Notes under the pieces: generated by a model
Seen by the model: only the letters and a program-made list of their open reading frames with translations
The model's database searches: none
What the model was told of the DNA's origin: nothing
DNA from: Flavobacterium lacustre
GTDB lineage: Bacteria > Bacteroidota > Bacteroidia > Flavobacteriales > Flavobacteriaceae
Direction of reading: 5' to 3'
DNA: 64,000 nucleotides
NCBI RefSeq assembly: GCF_027474525.2
Contig: NZ_CP114882.2
Coordinates: forward strand, 1,860,001 to 1,924,000
Position numbers and translations under genes: made by a program
Shown: one piece after another, positions 45,627-56,196 of the stretch
Layout: each line of letters begins with the position of its first letter
Numbering within the stretch: the stretch's first letter is position 1

Positions 45627-46544
45627 TTATTTTGTTTTTAATATTATGTTAATAAGTTTCAGTTCATCTCCTATCGAAACAATATAAGAGTCTGTTGTGA
45701 GGTTAGTAAATAAGGCCTCACCATTTTTAATTTTTTTGGTCAAAATTGTTTTACCATTGCTATTAATTGCTACAGTCTCGCCTTCCAGTTTAGAGACTAC
45801 TTTTATAGCTCCACCTGCATAACAAACGGCATCTTTTTTATAGAACTTAGTTGGAGTACTGGTTTGGTTTACAGTAACTGAATAAGAGGTTAAGCTTGAT
45901 TCATCTTCAGACAGCACTTCGTAGGTTATTGTAGAAGAAAAATTATCGGTAAATTCACCTGATTTTTGTTCTATTCTGTTCTTTAAGAGCTTACCACCTT
46001 TACTCAATGTGAATACTGGTTTTAGGGCAGTGATATCGTAACTGTCATATAAGTTTATAGTAACGTTCCCATTATTAATGACCGATGAAACACTTTTTAT
46101 ATCTGTAAAATTGAAAGACAGCATTTCGGACTTGTCGTTTAATGCTGGTTCGGCAATACTGTAGGATTGAAATAAATTTCCTCTATGCTCATTTACTCCA
46201 AAAATAATTTGTTTGGTAACAACGGTTGTTTTATCAACTGCACTATCGTATAATTTGAAATAAACTGTTTCATCTTGTGTGTTCGAAAATACGGTCAGAT
46301 ACGCATAATAAGTAGCTTCGTTGGGAACATAGGTAACGCCACTTGTTCCTCTGCAGGTACTCCCTACGAACGCTGCTACTTTGTCATTTGCGCCAATTAA
46401 TTGTTTTCCGTCCACATTAAGTTTTGCTACAAAAGTCATGGTATACTGATACGCGTTTTCATCTACTTTCCAAGTGGGCGCTTGCGCGAACATTGCAGGA
46501 AAAGAAAGACATAATAGTATAAAGCAAAATGCTATTTTTTTCAT
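45627..46544 (-). CDS. Exported protein sharing a domain with the 2859-aa protein
   Basis: The 305-residue protein has a signal peptide (1-20) and an N-terminal domain (about 22-135) with VAAFVGSTCRG and YYAYLTVFSNTQDETVYFKLYD. The same pattern (VVALVNGEVRG ... YFVYLTVYSN) occurs near residue 2390 of the giant protein upstream. A middle part (about 140-232) resembles the DUF5018 type of repeat (ALKPVFTLSKGGKL). The C-terminal 70 residues (VAINSNGKTILTKKIKNGEA ... LKLINIILKTK) look like a short, divergent sorting domain. It lies 62 bases after the giant gene and 2 bases before the small lipoprotein gene. Confidence 0.8.
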   Translation of the reverse strand: MKKIAFCFILLCLSFPAMFAQAPTWKVDENAYQYTMTFVAKLNVDGKQLIGANDKVAAFVGSTCRGTSGVTYVPNEATYYAYLTVFSNTQDETVYFKLYDSAVDKTTVVTKQIIFGVNEHRGNLFQSYSIAEPALNDKSEMLSFNFTDIKSVSSVINNGNVTINLYDSYDITALKPVFTLSKGGKLLKNRIEQKSGEFTDNFSSTITYEVLSEDESSLTSYSVTVNQTSTPTKFYKKDAVCYAGGAIKVVSKLEGETVAINSNGKTILTKKIKNGEALFTNLTTDSYIVSIGDELKLINIILKTK

Positions 46545-46558
46545 AAAAAAAAGATTTT

Positions 46559-46597
46559 ATTCCGAAAAAGGAAGCTTTAAAAGGCTTTTTTTCGGAA
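46559..46597. other. Intra-operon hairpin
   Basis: ATTCCGAAAAA (46559-46569) pairs with TTTTTCGGAAT (46587-46597), with an inner stem. It lies between the giant gene and the 305-residue gene and could reduce or process downstream transcript. Confidence 0.6.
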
Positions 46598-46606
46598 TTT
46601 TTTATT

Positions 46607-49600
46607 TTAGTTTTTTATTATTTTTTGTAACACAATTTTCCCGGCTATCTCTACTCTAAGAATATAAATTCCACTTGTGATATTCGGGTGTATTTTTAGT
46701 ACAGTAGCTCCAGCTTGTGTTTCGAAAGAGCCAGTATACACCACTTGATTGAGCATATTGTTGATTGTTATTTTTGCATCACCACTCTCTTCTGCATCAA
46801 TAGCTATTACAAGTTCATTTTGAAATGGATTTGGAGAAACACTTATTCTTTCTTCTAACCAGTCGATTACTATTGGATCCGAAATACTACCTAGAATAGC
46901 ATCGCTTGAGAAGCTAACTGATTTTTTTGTAGCCTGTATATCCTTTCCAGAACCGATATAGGCAATTAGTTTTTCCGGCTGATTGCCATAAATAGTTACG
47001 AAAGCCAGATTTGTACCATTCACATTTTCTGTGGTGGTATTTCCTCTTAATTGGCCGGTTTCATTATAAAAAGCCAAATTCTCAAAACCTTCGGGTACTT
47101 TTACTATAGCACTCATAGTATTCGGGAATTGTGCATATTGATTAGACAATACCTCATTATCTGTGCCTTTTATTCTTCCTGTATTAGGATTACTCATTTT
47201 ATTACTCGCTTGGTTTAAATATTCTGGATACATAAATTTTTGAGCGGAGGCAACTTTTATCATGTATCCTTCGCCAGCTTTTAAATAGGTTAAAGATCCT
47301 TTCCAACCAATAGAAGAACTATAAATAGCAAACAAAGATTGAGATTTTATAAAATCACCATCATTTGCATTTAGGTTGGCTAATGCATCTCCAATCGGTA
47401 CGTTTTTAGTTACTATAAAAGGAAGCCAGTTCCAATTTTGGGCTAAATCAAAGGACCAAGTGTTTAAGTCTACAGGAGTCCCTTTAATGTTTAGTTTTTG
47501 TGCGGTTGCCAGTTTTATTTTATACATTTTAGTACTGGAAACACCACCACTGCTAGAAATTCCGCCCGACCATCCATTGTTTGTTGATCCCAATGAATAA
47601 AACTGGTAGGAATCAAATAAAGCAGGACTATTGGATTGTATTAAATCGGAGGTGCTTAAATTGAGTCCGGTGGTTAACAGATTCAAGTTATTAAATCGAG
47701 AATCATTTACGTTAAATGAAGTCCAGGTCCAACCTTGATTCAATAGTAGTTGCTGACCCGTTACCCCTGTATTTATAAAAATGGTGGGCGATGTATATGT
47801 TCCAATAAGAGTGTCTGCCAAAAAGGGTTTTGTAATTGCATCGTTTAAGGAAGCTTCTTTTAATTTTCCGTCTGATGCGTCCCAAATATAGAATACAACA
47901 TTTTCTCCGCTTAATTGATTGCTGTAGACGGTCAGATATACAAAATATTCATTGAAAGCGGAATCAAAAACAACATTAGTCATCCCTCGAACTTCGCCGT
48001 TTACGAGTGCCACGACTTTGTCGTAGGGATCATCAGAAAAAACATCATTCAGCTTGATTTTTCCAATGATATTCATTGATTCTGTGAACTTAGTAGGGTC
48101 TAATAGTAAGATTGGTTCTTTTTCAAGAACCCTTAAGTCCAATTGAATTTTTTCATTATAGCCATAATTAGTGGCTAATGATAAAACCGTATTATAATTT
48201 CCGATGGCCAAATTATTGTCTACAGTTGCTTTTAGTGTCACTGTATTATTTGGGGCAATTGTCCCCGATTGAACTGATAGGGTCAACCAACTTGGTGCAT
48301 CAATAACATAAGGCTGTGATTGCCCTCCTTGATTAATCAAAGTGATGTCAAAAGTCAAATTTTCATTGGATCGCTTCATTAAATCGACAATGCCATCATG
48401 TCCTTCAACAAACCATTTCATTGGATTTTTATTGATGTAAGCATTCCAAGTTACCGCTGAGACTTGGCTATTGTCTGATAAATCGTTAAGATTAGAAACC
48501 GTTATTTTTGCTACCTTTCCCTCCATGCTTGCCCAATCAGTAATTTCAGGAATCAACACGATTTGATCTCCATTTATTACGGCGTTCAAAACAATAGATT
48601 CTGTAGGGCGAAACGGTTTAATTCCTGGAGTGGTATCTGTAAAAGCAAGTAGATTACCGTTCAATAAAGCGTAGTTGCTTTCTGAAGGGGTAAAATATTT
48701 GGGCCCCAAAATATTTGGCGTTTCAGGTTTATTAAAGGAAGAATACAAAAGTAAACCAGTACTTTCAGGATTAACTTCATAATATTGGTCGGCTTTGATT
48801 TGATCGGCAGTAAGCGACATGTTCCAAATGCAAAGTTCTTCAATTAAACCTTTGTAATAGTTATCCACGGAATTTAGGGTTCCTCGTGCTCCCACAAATA
48901 AATTACTGGCAACAAATCCGCCTAAATCTGCACTAGTATAAGAGCCCAGTTCTTTACCGTCAACATACATTCTAACCGTTCCATTTCTAGTTAAACTTAA
49001 AGCAATATGATGCCAGCTGTCATCATTTACTTTAGTTGTGCCAAAAGGGAATTTTTTGTTTTCAGCTTGTAATTCAATTCCGCCAGAGGTAGTAAGGTTA
49101 AATGCCCATTTGTTTCGATATCCGTTACTCTCTAGTAAATCCGTATCATCCCCTTTTCCATTTGATAAAAGCGTTGCAACACTAGCTTGATTCGTTTTCA
49201 TCCAGAAAGAAAGTGTGGCATCCATTTCTTTGGTAATATTGACTTTTGCTATTTTATCCAGTGTCAAATAATTAGTACCATCAAAGGAGTATGCGGTTCC
49301 TTTTGGAAAAATATCCCAGTTCGTATTGCTTAAGACTAAATGTTTGAATCGCGCCAAATCTTTGGCAACAATTCCATTGCCTTCATCCATTGGCCAATAG
49401 CCCAAAAGGCCCAGTTCATTGCCATTAAATACCGTATTCATATTAATAACGGCCAATTCTCTGGTTATGTATTTTTTCCAAAACCGCAAATCGTGTACAT
49501 TTCCTTTGAATGTATTTCCTCCTATTACAATAGGATTTTCATTGGTCAAATTAATCGGATTAGCGATTGGAATACTTATAATCTCTCGACTATTTTCGAT

Positions 49601-52600
49601 AATAGTTAATTTACTAGCAGTAGCATCATATGAAAGTGCATAGTAATTGAAGGTGTTGTCTTTGGTTACTGTTGCACTAATAGATTGCCCACCAATAGTA
49701 TATTTCAACACATCATTTGTCAATTCTACTTTAATTCCCCCATTTTGATTGAGTAGCGTAGAAGTTCCTGTTGGGCTGGTATTTTTAAGCCAAAATTCAA
49801 TACTAAAATCTCCAGTAGTTAAATGGGGTTTTTGTATTGTGGCTGTATTAGTAGTTCCATTAAAAGCTAATGAGACTTCATGTTTTACAGGTAATTGGTT
49901 TTTCTGAACTAAAAACTCAAACTTGGTTACCGTACCGTTGATTTTAACTGGTTCGTTAAAACGTAAGGTAATGTCATCTCCTAAATTTAAAATACCGTTT
50001 TTTGGCGTGGGTGTGCCAAATAAGACCGGAGCTGTTAAATCGACATTTCCGGTTATAATTTCGGATTCGTAAGCGGTTTGGTTAAAACAACTGGTTCGTG
50101 CACGAATCTCATAGCTTCCGTTGCCTAAGCCTAAGCCAGCAATATCCCAAGCGTAGTTCAATTGATTGCCTGCAATAAGTTCTACATTGGTATCGCCACC
50201 GGTTAGAGCAGTAGTGTAATCCGATTGATTTTTGTAGTAGGTTCGTAAACCAATCCAATTGGGAGTTCCTTTTAATCGGTATTCTAAATTAATTTTTTGG
50301 AAACTAGCAAAACTGGTATTATAATCGCCTAATTTGATATTCAAAGGTTTACTTAATGCTCCGTTAAAAGCGGTGTTTTTATTCAAAAGCCAATTATTTG
50401 GCGGACTCATAATTGTTACTGGAGAACAGGCAGGTACAAAACTAGCCGAAACCAATACTTCATCTGTTGCATTGCCATCGCAAAGAGATTCAAGTATCAC
50501 TCGGATATTATTGTAATTAAACTGGTCTTGCTTAATTTTCTTGAGTGTCATGGTGTATAACACGGTTTGTCCTGCCGGAATATTGATTAGTGTTCCATTC
50601 GGTTCAATATTAATCAATGCATTATCAGGATTTGTACTTTGATCAATGCTAAGTTGAAATGTTGCCACTTTATTAATGGTACTGGTATTTCTCAATCGAA
50701 GTACAAATTCGGCATTTCGACCTTCAAATATACCAGATACGTTGGATGCAACTACGGTTATTTCAGGTAGCTCTAAAGGGATAGTTGCTACAGATAAAGG
50801 TTTACGTTGATCCTCTGCGAGATCAACTATGCTTGCCGTTGTTGATGTTACATTAGGATGCGTTGGGTTGTAAAAATGGGATAGTTCTTGTCCCTCGTAC
50901 GGGCAAGAGGTTTCTCCACCTTTGGTAATAAAGATAGGACCGTTGCCATCAAAAGCATTAATTACATCCACACTTAACAAATTGCCTGTATCACTATCTT
51001 TCAAGGTATAACTGATGTTGGTGCTTTCATTACTGGTATCCTCACTAGAGTTTTCAGTTCCTGTACCGCTATTTGTTTTGGTTTCCATTTCAAAACCGGT
51101 TTCGTTGAAGGCTGCCCCAAAAGCTAAAGCAATGGAAGCATCAATTTGTAAAGAATACGATAGAGAACTTGATGTTAAACGTTCTATTTGATAGCCTTTT
51201 GTAAAACCACCAACACCGGCATCCAAAGAAATGTTTTCATAAAAAGTAGCATTTAATAAATCTTTTAGTTGTTTGGCTGAGGCCGATAATATATTGGTTC
51301 CCGGGTCTTTCAAACTCTCAATGATGGCGTTTAAAGAAGATTTGAGTTTATCTTTGTCGTTTAACGCTTGGTATTTTGCTAATTCATTGTTCAGAATTAT
51401 TTTTCTCCACAGGTTTACCGACGATTGGTAGGCATTTTTTGTAAGTACTCCATTTGTGTTTTCAGTTAGTGTACCAGCATCAATTTGTCTAATAAATTCT
51501 AAATACTTTGGTATGATTTCATTTAATATATTATGTTGAGAATAGACAAACAATGTTTTTTCCGGGGCTTCATTAAAGTATAACGCTTTATTAATTTTAG
51601 GGAATACTTGTGTAATATTGGAATTACTAGGTTTAACTACACTAATTGGACTTTGCGGAGTTGTTTCTGTCGGTTGTGTTGTTGATGCAATTAAATCATT
51701 ATAAGTTCCATAAAATTGATTGGCGGATGTGCCAATATATAAGTCGGCATCACTACCAATCCAACTTGGATCATCACTAGTAGAAATGGTTTGATTGAAA
51801 GTGTAAGTATTTGTTACGCTTTTTCCATTTGTAGATGATTGTGCCATGGTAACGCCGGAAGAAACATCATTTGTAACTTCTGTTTCCATAACAGGTCCCG
51901 CAAGTCCGCCGCCCAAACTAAGTTTAAATCCAAGAGAAACAGTTCCATTTAATTCACTGCCATTGTTCACGCTCGATGAGTTTTCTTTGGTAAAGCTAAA
52001 AGAAGAACCTTTTTCTATGGTAGCCGAACTCTGTGAACCAGGAGGGTCCCGCAATACAAAATCAGGAAATTCTGGCCCTGCTGTTACAAATGTTTGAGTG
52101 CCATCAGCTACGCCTCCTAAGATTATTCCTTCGGTTTTATAATTCTCTAACGGAGTATCCACTCCATTAGATCTGTACTTCAAATCAATAGTTCTTTTAT
52201 AACCGCTAGTCGCATCTGTATTGGGGATTCCTCCCCTAAAGCTATAGATGAGTATGCTAGAGTCAGTTGCCGAAACTTCTGTTTTTTCACTGTTTTCTAA
52301 GGCTAAACTATTGGTAGCAATGATAGAGCCACCTTCTACAGGAACTGTGTTTACAACAGGAGTTGCTCCACTATCATAATTTGAGTACCGCTCTTGACCT
52401 TGAATTCGAATACTATAATCACCAAATTGGCTATATATTGGCGTGACTTGATTTGCGGCAATGGTATAGGTAACCCCATTTGCTACAATTTGTGTATCCG
52501 AGGTTTGGCTTAAAACGGTGTAGATAGGTTTGGCTATATGGGTAAATTTGAGAATTTCTTGAAAAGGCTCTCCTGTAATAGTTGTATTTCCTTGCACAAA

Positions 52601-55186
52601 TGTGGGATATTGTAAGGCTTTTATGGCTGTAAAATTAATGGATTGGTCGGTATCTAACAGTAGTCTATTGTCTGGATTTTTACCACTGCTAAAGATCAAA
52701 TCATATTTGGAAAGTATATAATTCAGAGGTAATACTTTAATACTATATTCTCCTGTTTCTATATTGGTTTCAAAACTAGTCTTATACTCAGGTGTTACGC
52801 TTGTTGCACCGGCAGGGAGGTAACCCAATGTTAGTCTGGCTTTTCCAATATTATTGATCGAGGTATAAGTAGTTGTTCTATCGATACCGCTAGCATCTTT
52901 ATAAGAAAGGGTTTTCTTTCCGTTAGCTCCAAAACCAATTGTTTTTTCTGATTGTGTCGTTCCTCCTACAACACGACCTACCACAATTATTTTAGTATTA
53001 TCAATGAAGGTAACTGGCTCGTCTCTATCTTCAAAAAAGTCTTGATAGGTATTAGTATAATACGTTTCTCCATTGATGACCGAACTCGTTTTGGCAGGGA
53101 ATCTACCATCAAATTCAAAAGTATGGGAACTTTTAGTGATGCTAATAGCATGCTGTCCTATAGGGACTTCTATTGTAAATCGTCCGTTAATATCTGTTTG
53201 TATAGGAACATTGTTGGCATCAATTGCCGGAGCATTATCAATATTAACATATGCGCCAGTAACAGGTATAGTGGCGTATCGCCTCAGTCTTATAATTTTA
53301 CCAGTGTTGTCTTTTTCGGCCCAATATTCTCCTTTTTGATATTTTAAGGTCCCTTTGGTATAGGCATTATAGATTTCATTGTCCTTTATATCTCCAGTTA
53401 TTTCCGCATCGGAAGTAGGAGGGAAAACCCCTCTACTGTCATAAACAACGATTCCTCTGAATAAAAAAGACGATTGATCAATAAAATCTACATTATTGAC
53501 TACGGTAGAACCCGAACCTAAAAAAGCTACTTCTTGTTTCGGATTGAATTCATGCTTTCCAAGCGAAGGTACTATGGTGAAAGAATCGCCATTACCAGCA
53601 TAAGGTATAGCTGATATGACATAATTGCCAAACTCATCTGATACTCCTAAAACCCCGAGCTGGCTGTTGGTTGGAATATTATTACTATCCGTATCGCTGT
53701 TGGCCCAAGTAGGAGCTATTGTTGCGTTGCTCAATTTTGCATCGTTGCCGTGAAAAACAAAACCAGTTTGCGCTAGGTCATAGGCATAATCACCCATTTT
53801 TTCATTGGCTCTGAGGTAGGTATTCAAATAGGATTCATTGCCTTTGAGATATCGGCGATAATCACGAAGGATTTGTGAAGCGTTTAAGGCGGTTTCCCAA
53901 ACTCGGAATTCGTCTAGCAGGGCTGTTTTGCCTCCTCCCATTTTAAAACTAATCCAGTTTTGCTGATCTCCACCAGCTGTAGTATTTAATTTAAGAATTG
54001 TATTGGTGCTTGTAAAAGTAACGCTTGTAGGTGGTCCAGTCAAGGTTCTTTGTGCAAAAATGGTATTCATTTTAGCTGCATAAGCTGCCGAAATTAATCG
54101 GCCATTGATGTAAATTTCAGGAATTTTATTATCTCTTAATACGGCGCTAAAATGGGTAAATGAAGTGTTTATACTAGTGATGGGCACTAAAATATCATCT
54201 CCTTTATTGTCTGTTTCACCACTTGGAATATAATCACTCAAACTAATAATATGGGGACCTAAGGAGGCTGTCAGTACATTTTTTCCATTTACCAAAGCCA
54301 TTTTAACTTTAAAATTCAAAGTTTCGGCACGATTACTCGCCAGACTATACAAGGTTAATTCATCATTGTTAAAAGCACTTTCGGGTTTAGCCCAAGTTTG
54401 TATACTGATGGAATCTTTTAAACTTTTATTCAATTTCGCTACTGTAACATAGCTATTACTTGGTACTTTTAAAGAACTGCCAAAACGTAAGGTGCTTCCT
54501 GTTGGATTGGCAACTATTGATACATCTTTTACTGGATTTCCTCCTGTGTAACTAATATTTCCCGTAATTACTCCTGTTGGATTTCTATAACCGATGCCCG
54601 TAATATATGTAGTATAAAGTATTTCTAAACCGTCAATTTCAACTCCCTTTGCTGCTATTTTATAGCGGTACAATTTTCCTCCTTCTACATTAGTGTCTGT
54701 AAAAGTTCCCGCATCTGCTGCTAATGTTTTCAATGAGGTTCCCCAATTTGGATTCAAACTGGAGACATCTTCTGTACGATATACTGATATACTAATAATT
54801 TTATCTCGGTTTGTTTTTATGTCCCAGTTGATCTCAATTCGGTCGCTGTAATAGCCTTTGGATACCGTGAAGGCATCCTCGGAAAAAGTATTGTATCGGT
54901 ATCGAATTCCCCAAGGAAAGCCTAAATCTTTGCTGTAATTCTGAGTTGAAGCATCATTGACAGTTGAACCTTTTGTGAGTCCCATATAAGGCAGTCCTAC
55001 TTGGAGACTTACACTTCCAATGGTAAATGTCTTATTCACTCCATTAACGGGTTTGGTTAAGGTTAATCCCAAACGGTCTTTTTTGGAAGCCGCTGTACTA
55101 ATCACCGATTTTACACCCAATTTTTGTTGGGCAATCAAAGTGCTATAACTGAGTATTACAAGGCACAATACAAGAATATATTTCAT
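46607..55186 (-). CDS. Giant T9SS LamG-domain protein (2859 aa)
   Basis: This protein has a signal peptide (1-19) and three LamG-like jelly-roll domains at about 215-430, 1765-1930 and 1965-2160. A carboxypeptidase-regulatory-type segment lies near 660-700, and a Ser/Thr-rich amphipathic stretch near 1080-1165. An Ig-like Big_5 domain follows at about 1715-1760, the domain shared with the 305-residue protein at about 2365-2470, and a type A sorting domain (last 80 residues, VSPNPFQNELVIAI ... GIYILRV) ends it. LamG folds often bind glycans. It follows the collar-protein gene by 55 bases, so one transcript is likely. Function beyond surface display is unknown. Confidence 0.88.
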   Translation of the reverse strand: MKYILVLCLVILSYSTLIAQQKLGVKSVISTAASKKDRLGLTLTKPVNGVNKTFTIGSVSLQVGLPYMGLTKGSTVNDASTQNYSKDLGFPWGIRYRYNTFSEDAFTVSKGYYSDRIEINWDIKTNRDKIISISVYRTEDVSSLNPNWGTSLKTLAADAGTFTDTNVEGGKLYRYKIAAKGVEIDGLEILYTTYITGIGYRNPTGVITGNISYTGGNPVKDVSIVANPTGSTLRFGSSLKVPSNSYVTVAKLNKSLKDSISIQTWAKPESAFNNDELTLYSLASNRAETLNFKVKMALVNGKNVLTASLGPHIISLSDYIPSGETDNKGDDILVPITSINTSFTHFSAVLRDNKIPEIYINGRLISAAYAAKMNTIFAQRTLTGPPTSVTFTSTNTILKLNTTAGGDQQNWISFKMGGGKTALLDEFRVWETALNASQILRDYRRYLKGNESYLNTYLRANEKMGDYAYDLAQTGFVFHGNDAKLSNATIAPTWANSDTDSNNIPTNSQLGVLGVSDEFGNYVISAIPYAGNGDSFTIVPSLGKHEFNPKQEVAFLGSGSTVVNNVDFIDQSSFLFRGIVVYDSRGVFPPTSDAEITGDIKDNEIYNAYTKGTLKYQKGEYWAEKDNTGKIIRLRRYATIPVTGAYVNIDNAPAIDANNVPIQTDINGRFTIEVPIGQHAISITKSSHTFEFDGRFPAKTSSVINGETYYTNTYQDFFEDRDEPVTFIDNTKIIVVGRVVGGTTQSEKTIGFGANGKKTLSYKDASGIDRTTTYTSINNIGKARLTLGYLPAGATSVTPEYKTSFETNIETGEYSIKVLPLNYILSKYDLIFSSGKNPDNRLLLDTDQSINFTAIKALQYPTFVQGNTTITGEPFQEILKFTHIAKPIYTVLSQTSDTQIVANGVTYTIAANQVTPIYSQFGDYSIRIQGQERYSNYDSGATPVVNTVPVEGGSIIATNSLALENSEKTEVSATDSSILIYSFRGGIPNTDATSGYKRTIDLKYRSNGVDTPLENYKTEGIILGGVADGTQTFVTAGPEFPDFVLRDPPGSQSSATIEKGSSFSFTKENSSSVNNGSELNGTVSLGFKLSLGGGLAGPVMETEVTNDVSSGVTMAQSSTNGKSVTNTYTFNQTISTSDDPSWIGSDADLYIGTSANQFYGTYNDLIASTTQPTETTPQSPISVVKPSNSNITQVFPKINKALYFNEAPEKTLFVYSQHNILNEIIPKYLEFIRQIDAGTLTENTNGVLTKNAYQSSVNLWRKIILNNELAKYQALNDKDKLKSSLNAIIESLKDPGTNILSASAKQLKDLLNATFYENISLDAGVGGFTKGYQIERLTSSSLSYSLQIDASIALAFGAAFNETGFEMETKTNSGTGTENSSEDTSNESTNISYTLKDSDTGNLLSVDVINAFDGNGPIFITKGGETSCPYEGQELSHFYNPTHPNVTSTTASIVDLAEDQRKPLSVATIPLELPEITVVASNVSGIFEGRNAEFVLRLRNTSTINKVATFQLSIDQSTNPDNALINIEPNGTLINIPAGQTVLYTMTLKKIKQDQFNYNNIRVILESLCDGNATDEVLVSASFVPACSPVTIMSPPNNWLLNKNTAFNGALSKPLNIKLGDYNTSFASFQKINLEYRLKGTPNWIGLRTYYKNQSDYTTALTGGDTNVELIAGNQLNYAWDIAGLGLGNGSYEIRARTSCFNQTAYESEIITGNVDLTAPVLFGTPTPKNGILNLGDDITLRFNEPVKINGTVTKFEFLVQKNQLPVKHEVSLAFNGTTNTATIQKPHLTTGDFSIEFWLKNTSPTGTSTLLNQNGGIKVELTNDVLKYTIGGQSISATVTKDNTFNYYALSYDATASKLTIIENSREIISIPIANPINLTNENPIVIGGNTFKGNVHDLRFWKKYITRELAVINMNTVFNGNELGLLGYWPMDEGNGIVAKDLARFKHLVLSNTNWDIFPKGTAYSFDGTNYLTLDKIAKVNITKEMDATLSFWMKTNQASVATLLSNGKGDDTDLLESNGYRNKWAFNLTTSGGIELQAENKKFPFGTTKVNDDSWHHIALSLTRNGTVRMYVDGKELGSYTSADLGGFVASNLFVGARGTLNSVDNYYKGLIEELCIWNMSLTADQIKADQYYEVNPESTGLLLYSSFNKPETPNILGPKYFTPSESNYALLNGNLLAFTDTTPGIKPFRPTESIVLNAVINGDQIVLIPEITDWASMEGKVAKITVSNLNDLSDNSQVSAVTWNAYINKNPMKWFVEGHDGIVDLMKRSNENLTFDITLINQGGQSQPYVIDAPSWLTLSVQSGTIAPNNTVTLKATVDNNLAIGNYNTVLSLATNYGYNEKIQLDLRVLEKEPILLLDPTKFTESMNIIGKIKLNDVFSDDPYDKVVALVNGEVRGMTNVVFDSAFNEYFVYLTVYSNQLSGENVVFYIWDASDGKLKEASLNDAITKPFLADTLIGTYTSPTIFINTGVTGQQLLLNQGWTWTSFNVNDSRFNNLNLLTTGLNLSTSDLIQSNSPALFDSYQFYSLGSTNNGWSGGISSSGGVSSTKMYKIKLATAQKLNIKGTPVDLNTWSFDLAQNWNWLPFIVTKNVPIGDALANLNANDGDFIKSQSLFAIYSSSIGWKGSLTYLKAGEGYMIKVASAQKFMYPEYLNQASNKMSNPNTGRIKGTDNEVLSNQYAQFPNTMSAIVKVPEGFENLAFYNETGQLRGNTTTENVNGTNLAFVTIYGNQPEKLIAYIGSGKDIQATKKSVSFSSDAILGSISDPIVIDWLEERISVSPNPFQNELVIAIDAEESGDAKITINNMLNQVVYTGSFETQAGATVLKIHPNITSGIYILRVEIAGKIVLQKIIKN

Positions 55187-55241
55187 TCTAGGAGAATTTT
55201 GTTGGAGAATAAGAAAACGAATAGGGGAATTGAATTAGTGA

Positions 55242-56126
55242 TTATATTTTTATAATCCAGTTCACACCCCAGTTGATAGGACGTGTTTCTGTATCTCCTG
55301 TAGTATAAGTATCCCCATAGACATTATGAGTGTGATTACCAGCCGTATTTGTTGGTATAGTGTAACTAGGCCCTCCATCACGTATTAAACCAGTACCATT
55401 AGGAGTTCCATTTCCACTGTTATTATAATCATCATTATAAAAATTAGTTGAATGATTATGTGCCCCCGCAGCATTTGTATTAAGATTTACCACATGATTA
55501 TGAGATTGAAAAGAATCCATCTGGGCCCCCATTACAGCTGGTCCTATTTTACCGTTTCCACTACCTGCTCCACGTAAGAACATGGCTTGAAGCGCAGGAG
55601 TATTGTTACCTAAAAAGGCTCTCAAATTTGCATAATAAGGAGTATTAGGAATAGCTCCTCCATCACAAATCAACCATCCGGTAGGCGCTACAGTTCCTAT
55701 ATAAGCAACGATAGTTCCAGTAGGTACTCCGTTTTGTGCATAAATAGCATAAGGTACAGCTTGAAGTTTTTCATTTGAAAAAACAACACTTCCTTGGGTT
55801 ACCTTCAAATAAGCTGATTGTGTGCTAATGAGATTATATTGTGCTTGGTCTATTGTTAAAACATAAGAAAAAACACCAAAGTTATCAGTTTTGACGGTTG
55901 CAGTCTGGGTCAAAATAGCGGTCTCAGTGGTACCTATTAAATAATATACATTGAATATAAGCTCTAATACGTCAATGTTAGCCAAAGCGGCATTCGTTTC
56001 GTCTCGTGCAATTCCTTGAATGGACATACCAGATGAGGTAACATTAGTTTGAGCATGTACTGTGACAGTCGAAAAGAGCCCTAAAGCAACAAATAAAACA
56101 AGGTAGATTTTTTTCATGATTTTCAT
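55242..56126 (-). CDS. Exported phage tail-collar domain protein
   Basis: The 294-residue protein has a signal peptide (about 1-26; the start could also be the ATG at 56117) and an N-terminal domain (about 33-132, SIQGIARDETNAALANIDVL ... LQAVPYAIYAQ) seen at the start of many Bacteroidota surface proteins. A phage tail-collar domain follows (about 133-225, GTIVAYIGTVAPTGWLICDG, with LRGAGSG and SHNHVVNL), then a His/Gly-rich tip ending ETRPINWGVNWIIKI. Collar domains usually shape phage fibres; here the signal peptide and operon show a cellular role. There is no sorting domain, so it may stay periplasmic or use another partner. Confidence 0.88.
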   Translation of the reverse strand: MKIMKKIYLVLFVALGLFSTVTVHAQTNVTSSGMSIQGIARDETNAALANIDVLELIFNVYYLIGTTETAILTQTATVKTDNFGVFSYVLTIDQAQYNLISTQSAYLKVTQGSVVFSNEKLQAVPYAIYAQNGVPTGTIVAYIGTVAPTGWLICDGGAIPNTPYYANLRAFLGNNTPALQAMFLRGAGSGNGKIGPAVMGAQMDSFQSHNHVVNLNTNAAGAHNHSTNFYNDDYNNSGNGTPNGTGLIRDGGPSYTIPTNTAGNHTHNVYGDTYTTGDTETRPINWGVNWIIKI

Positions 56127-56196
56127 GTATAGTTAACATTATATAGCAAATAACTACAGAAAGGGAGGAAAATAAAAATTCGTGACTGTAATATGC

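Noticed and set aside
55242..56126. Prophage remnant, from the collar domain
   Set aside because: No capsid, terminase, integrase or other phage gene lies nearby and the protein has a signal peptide.
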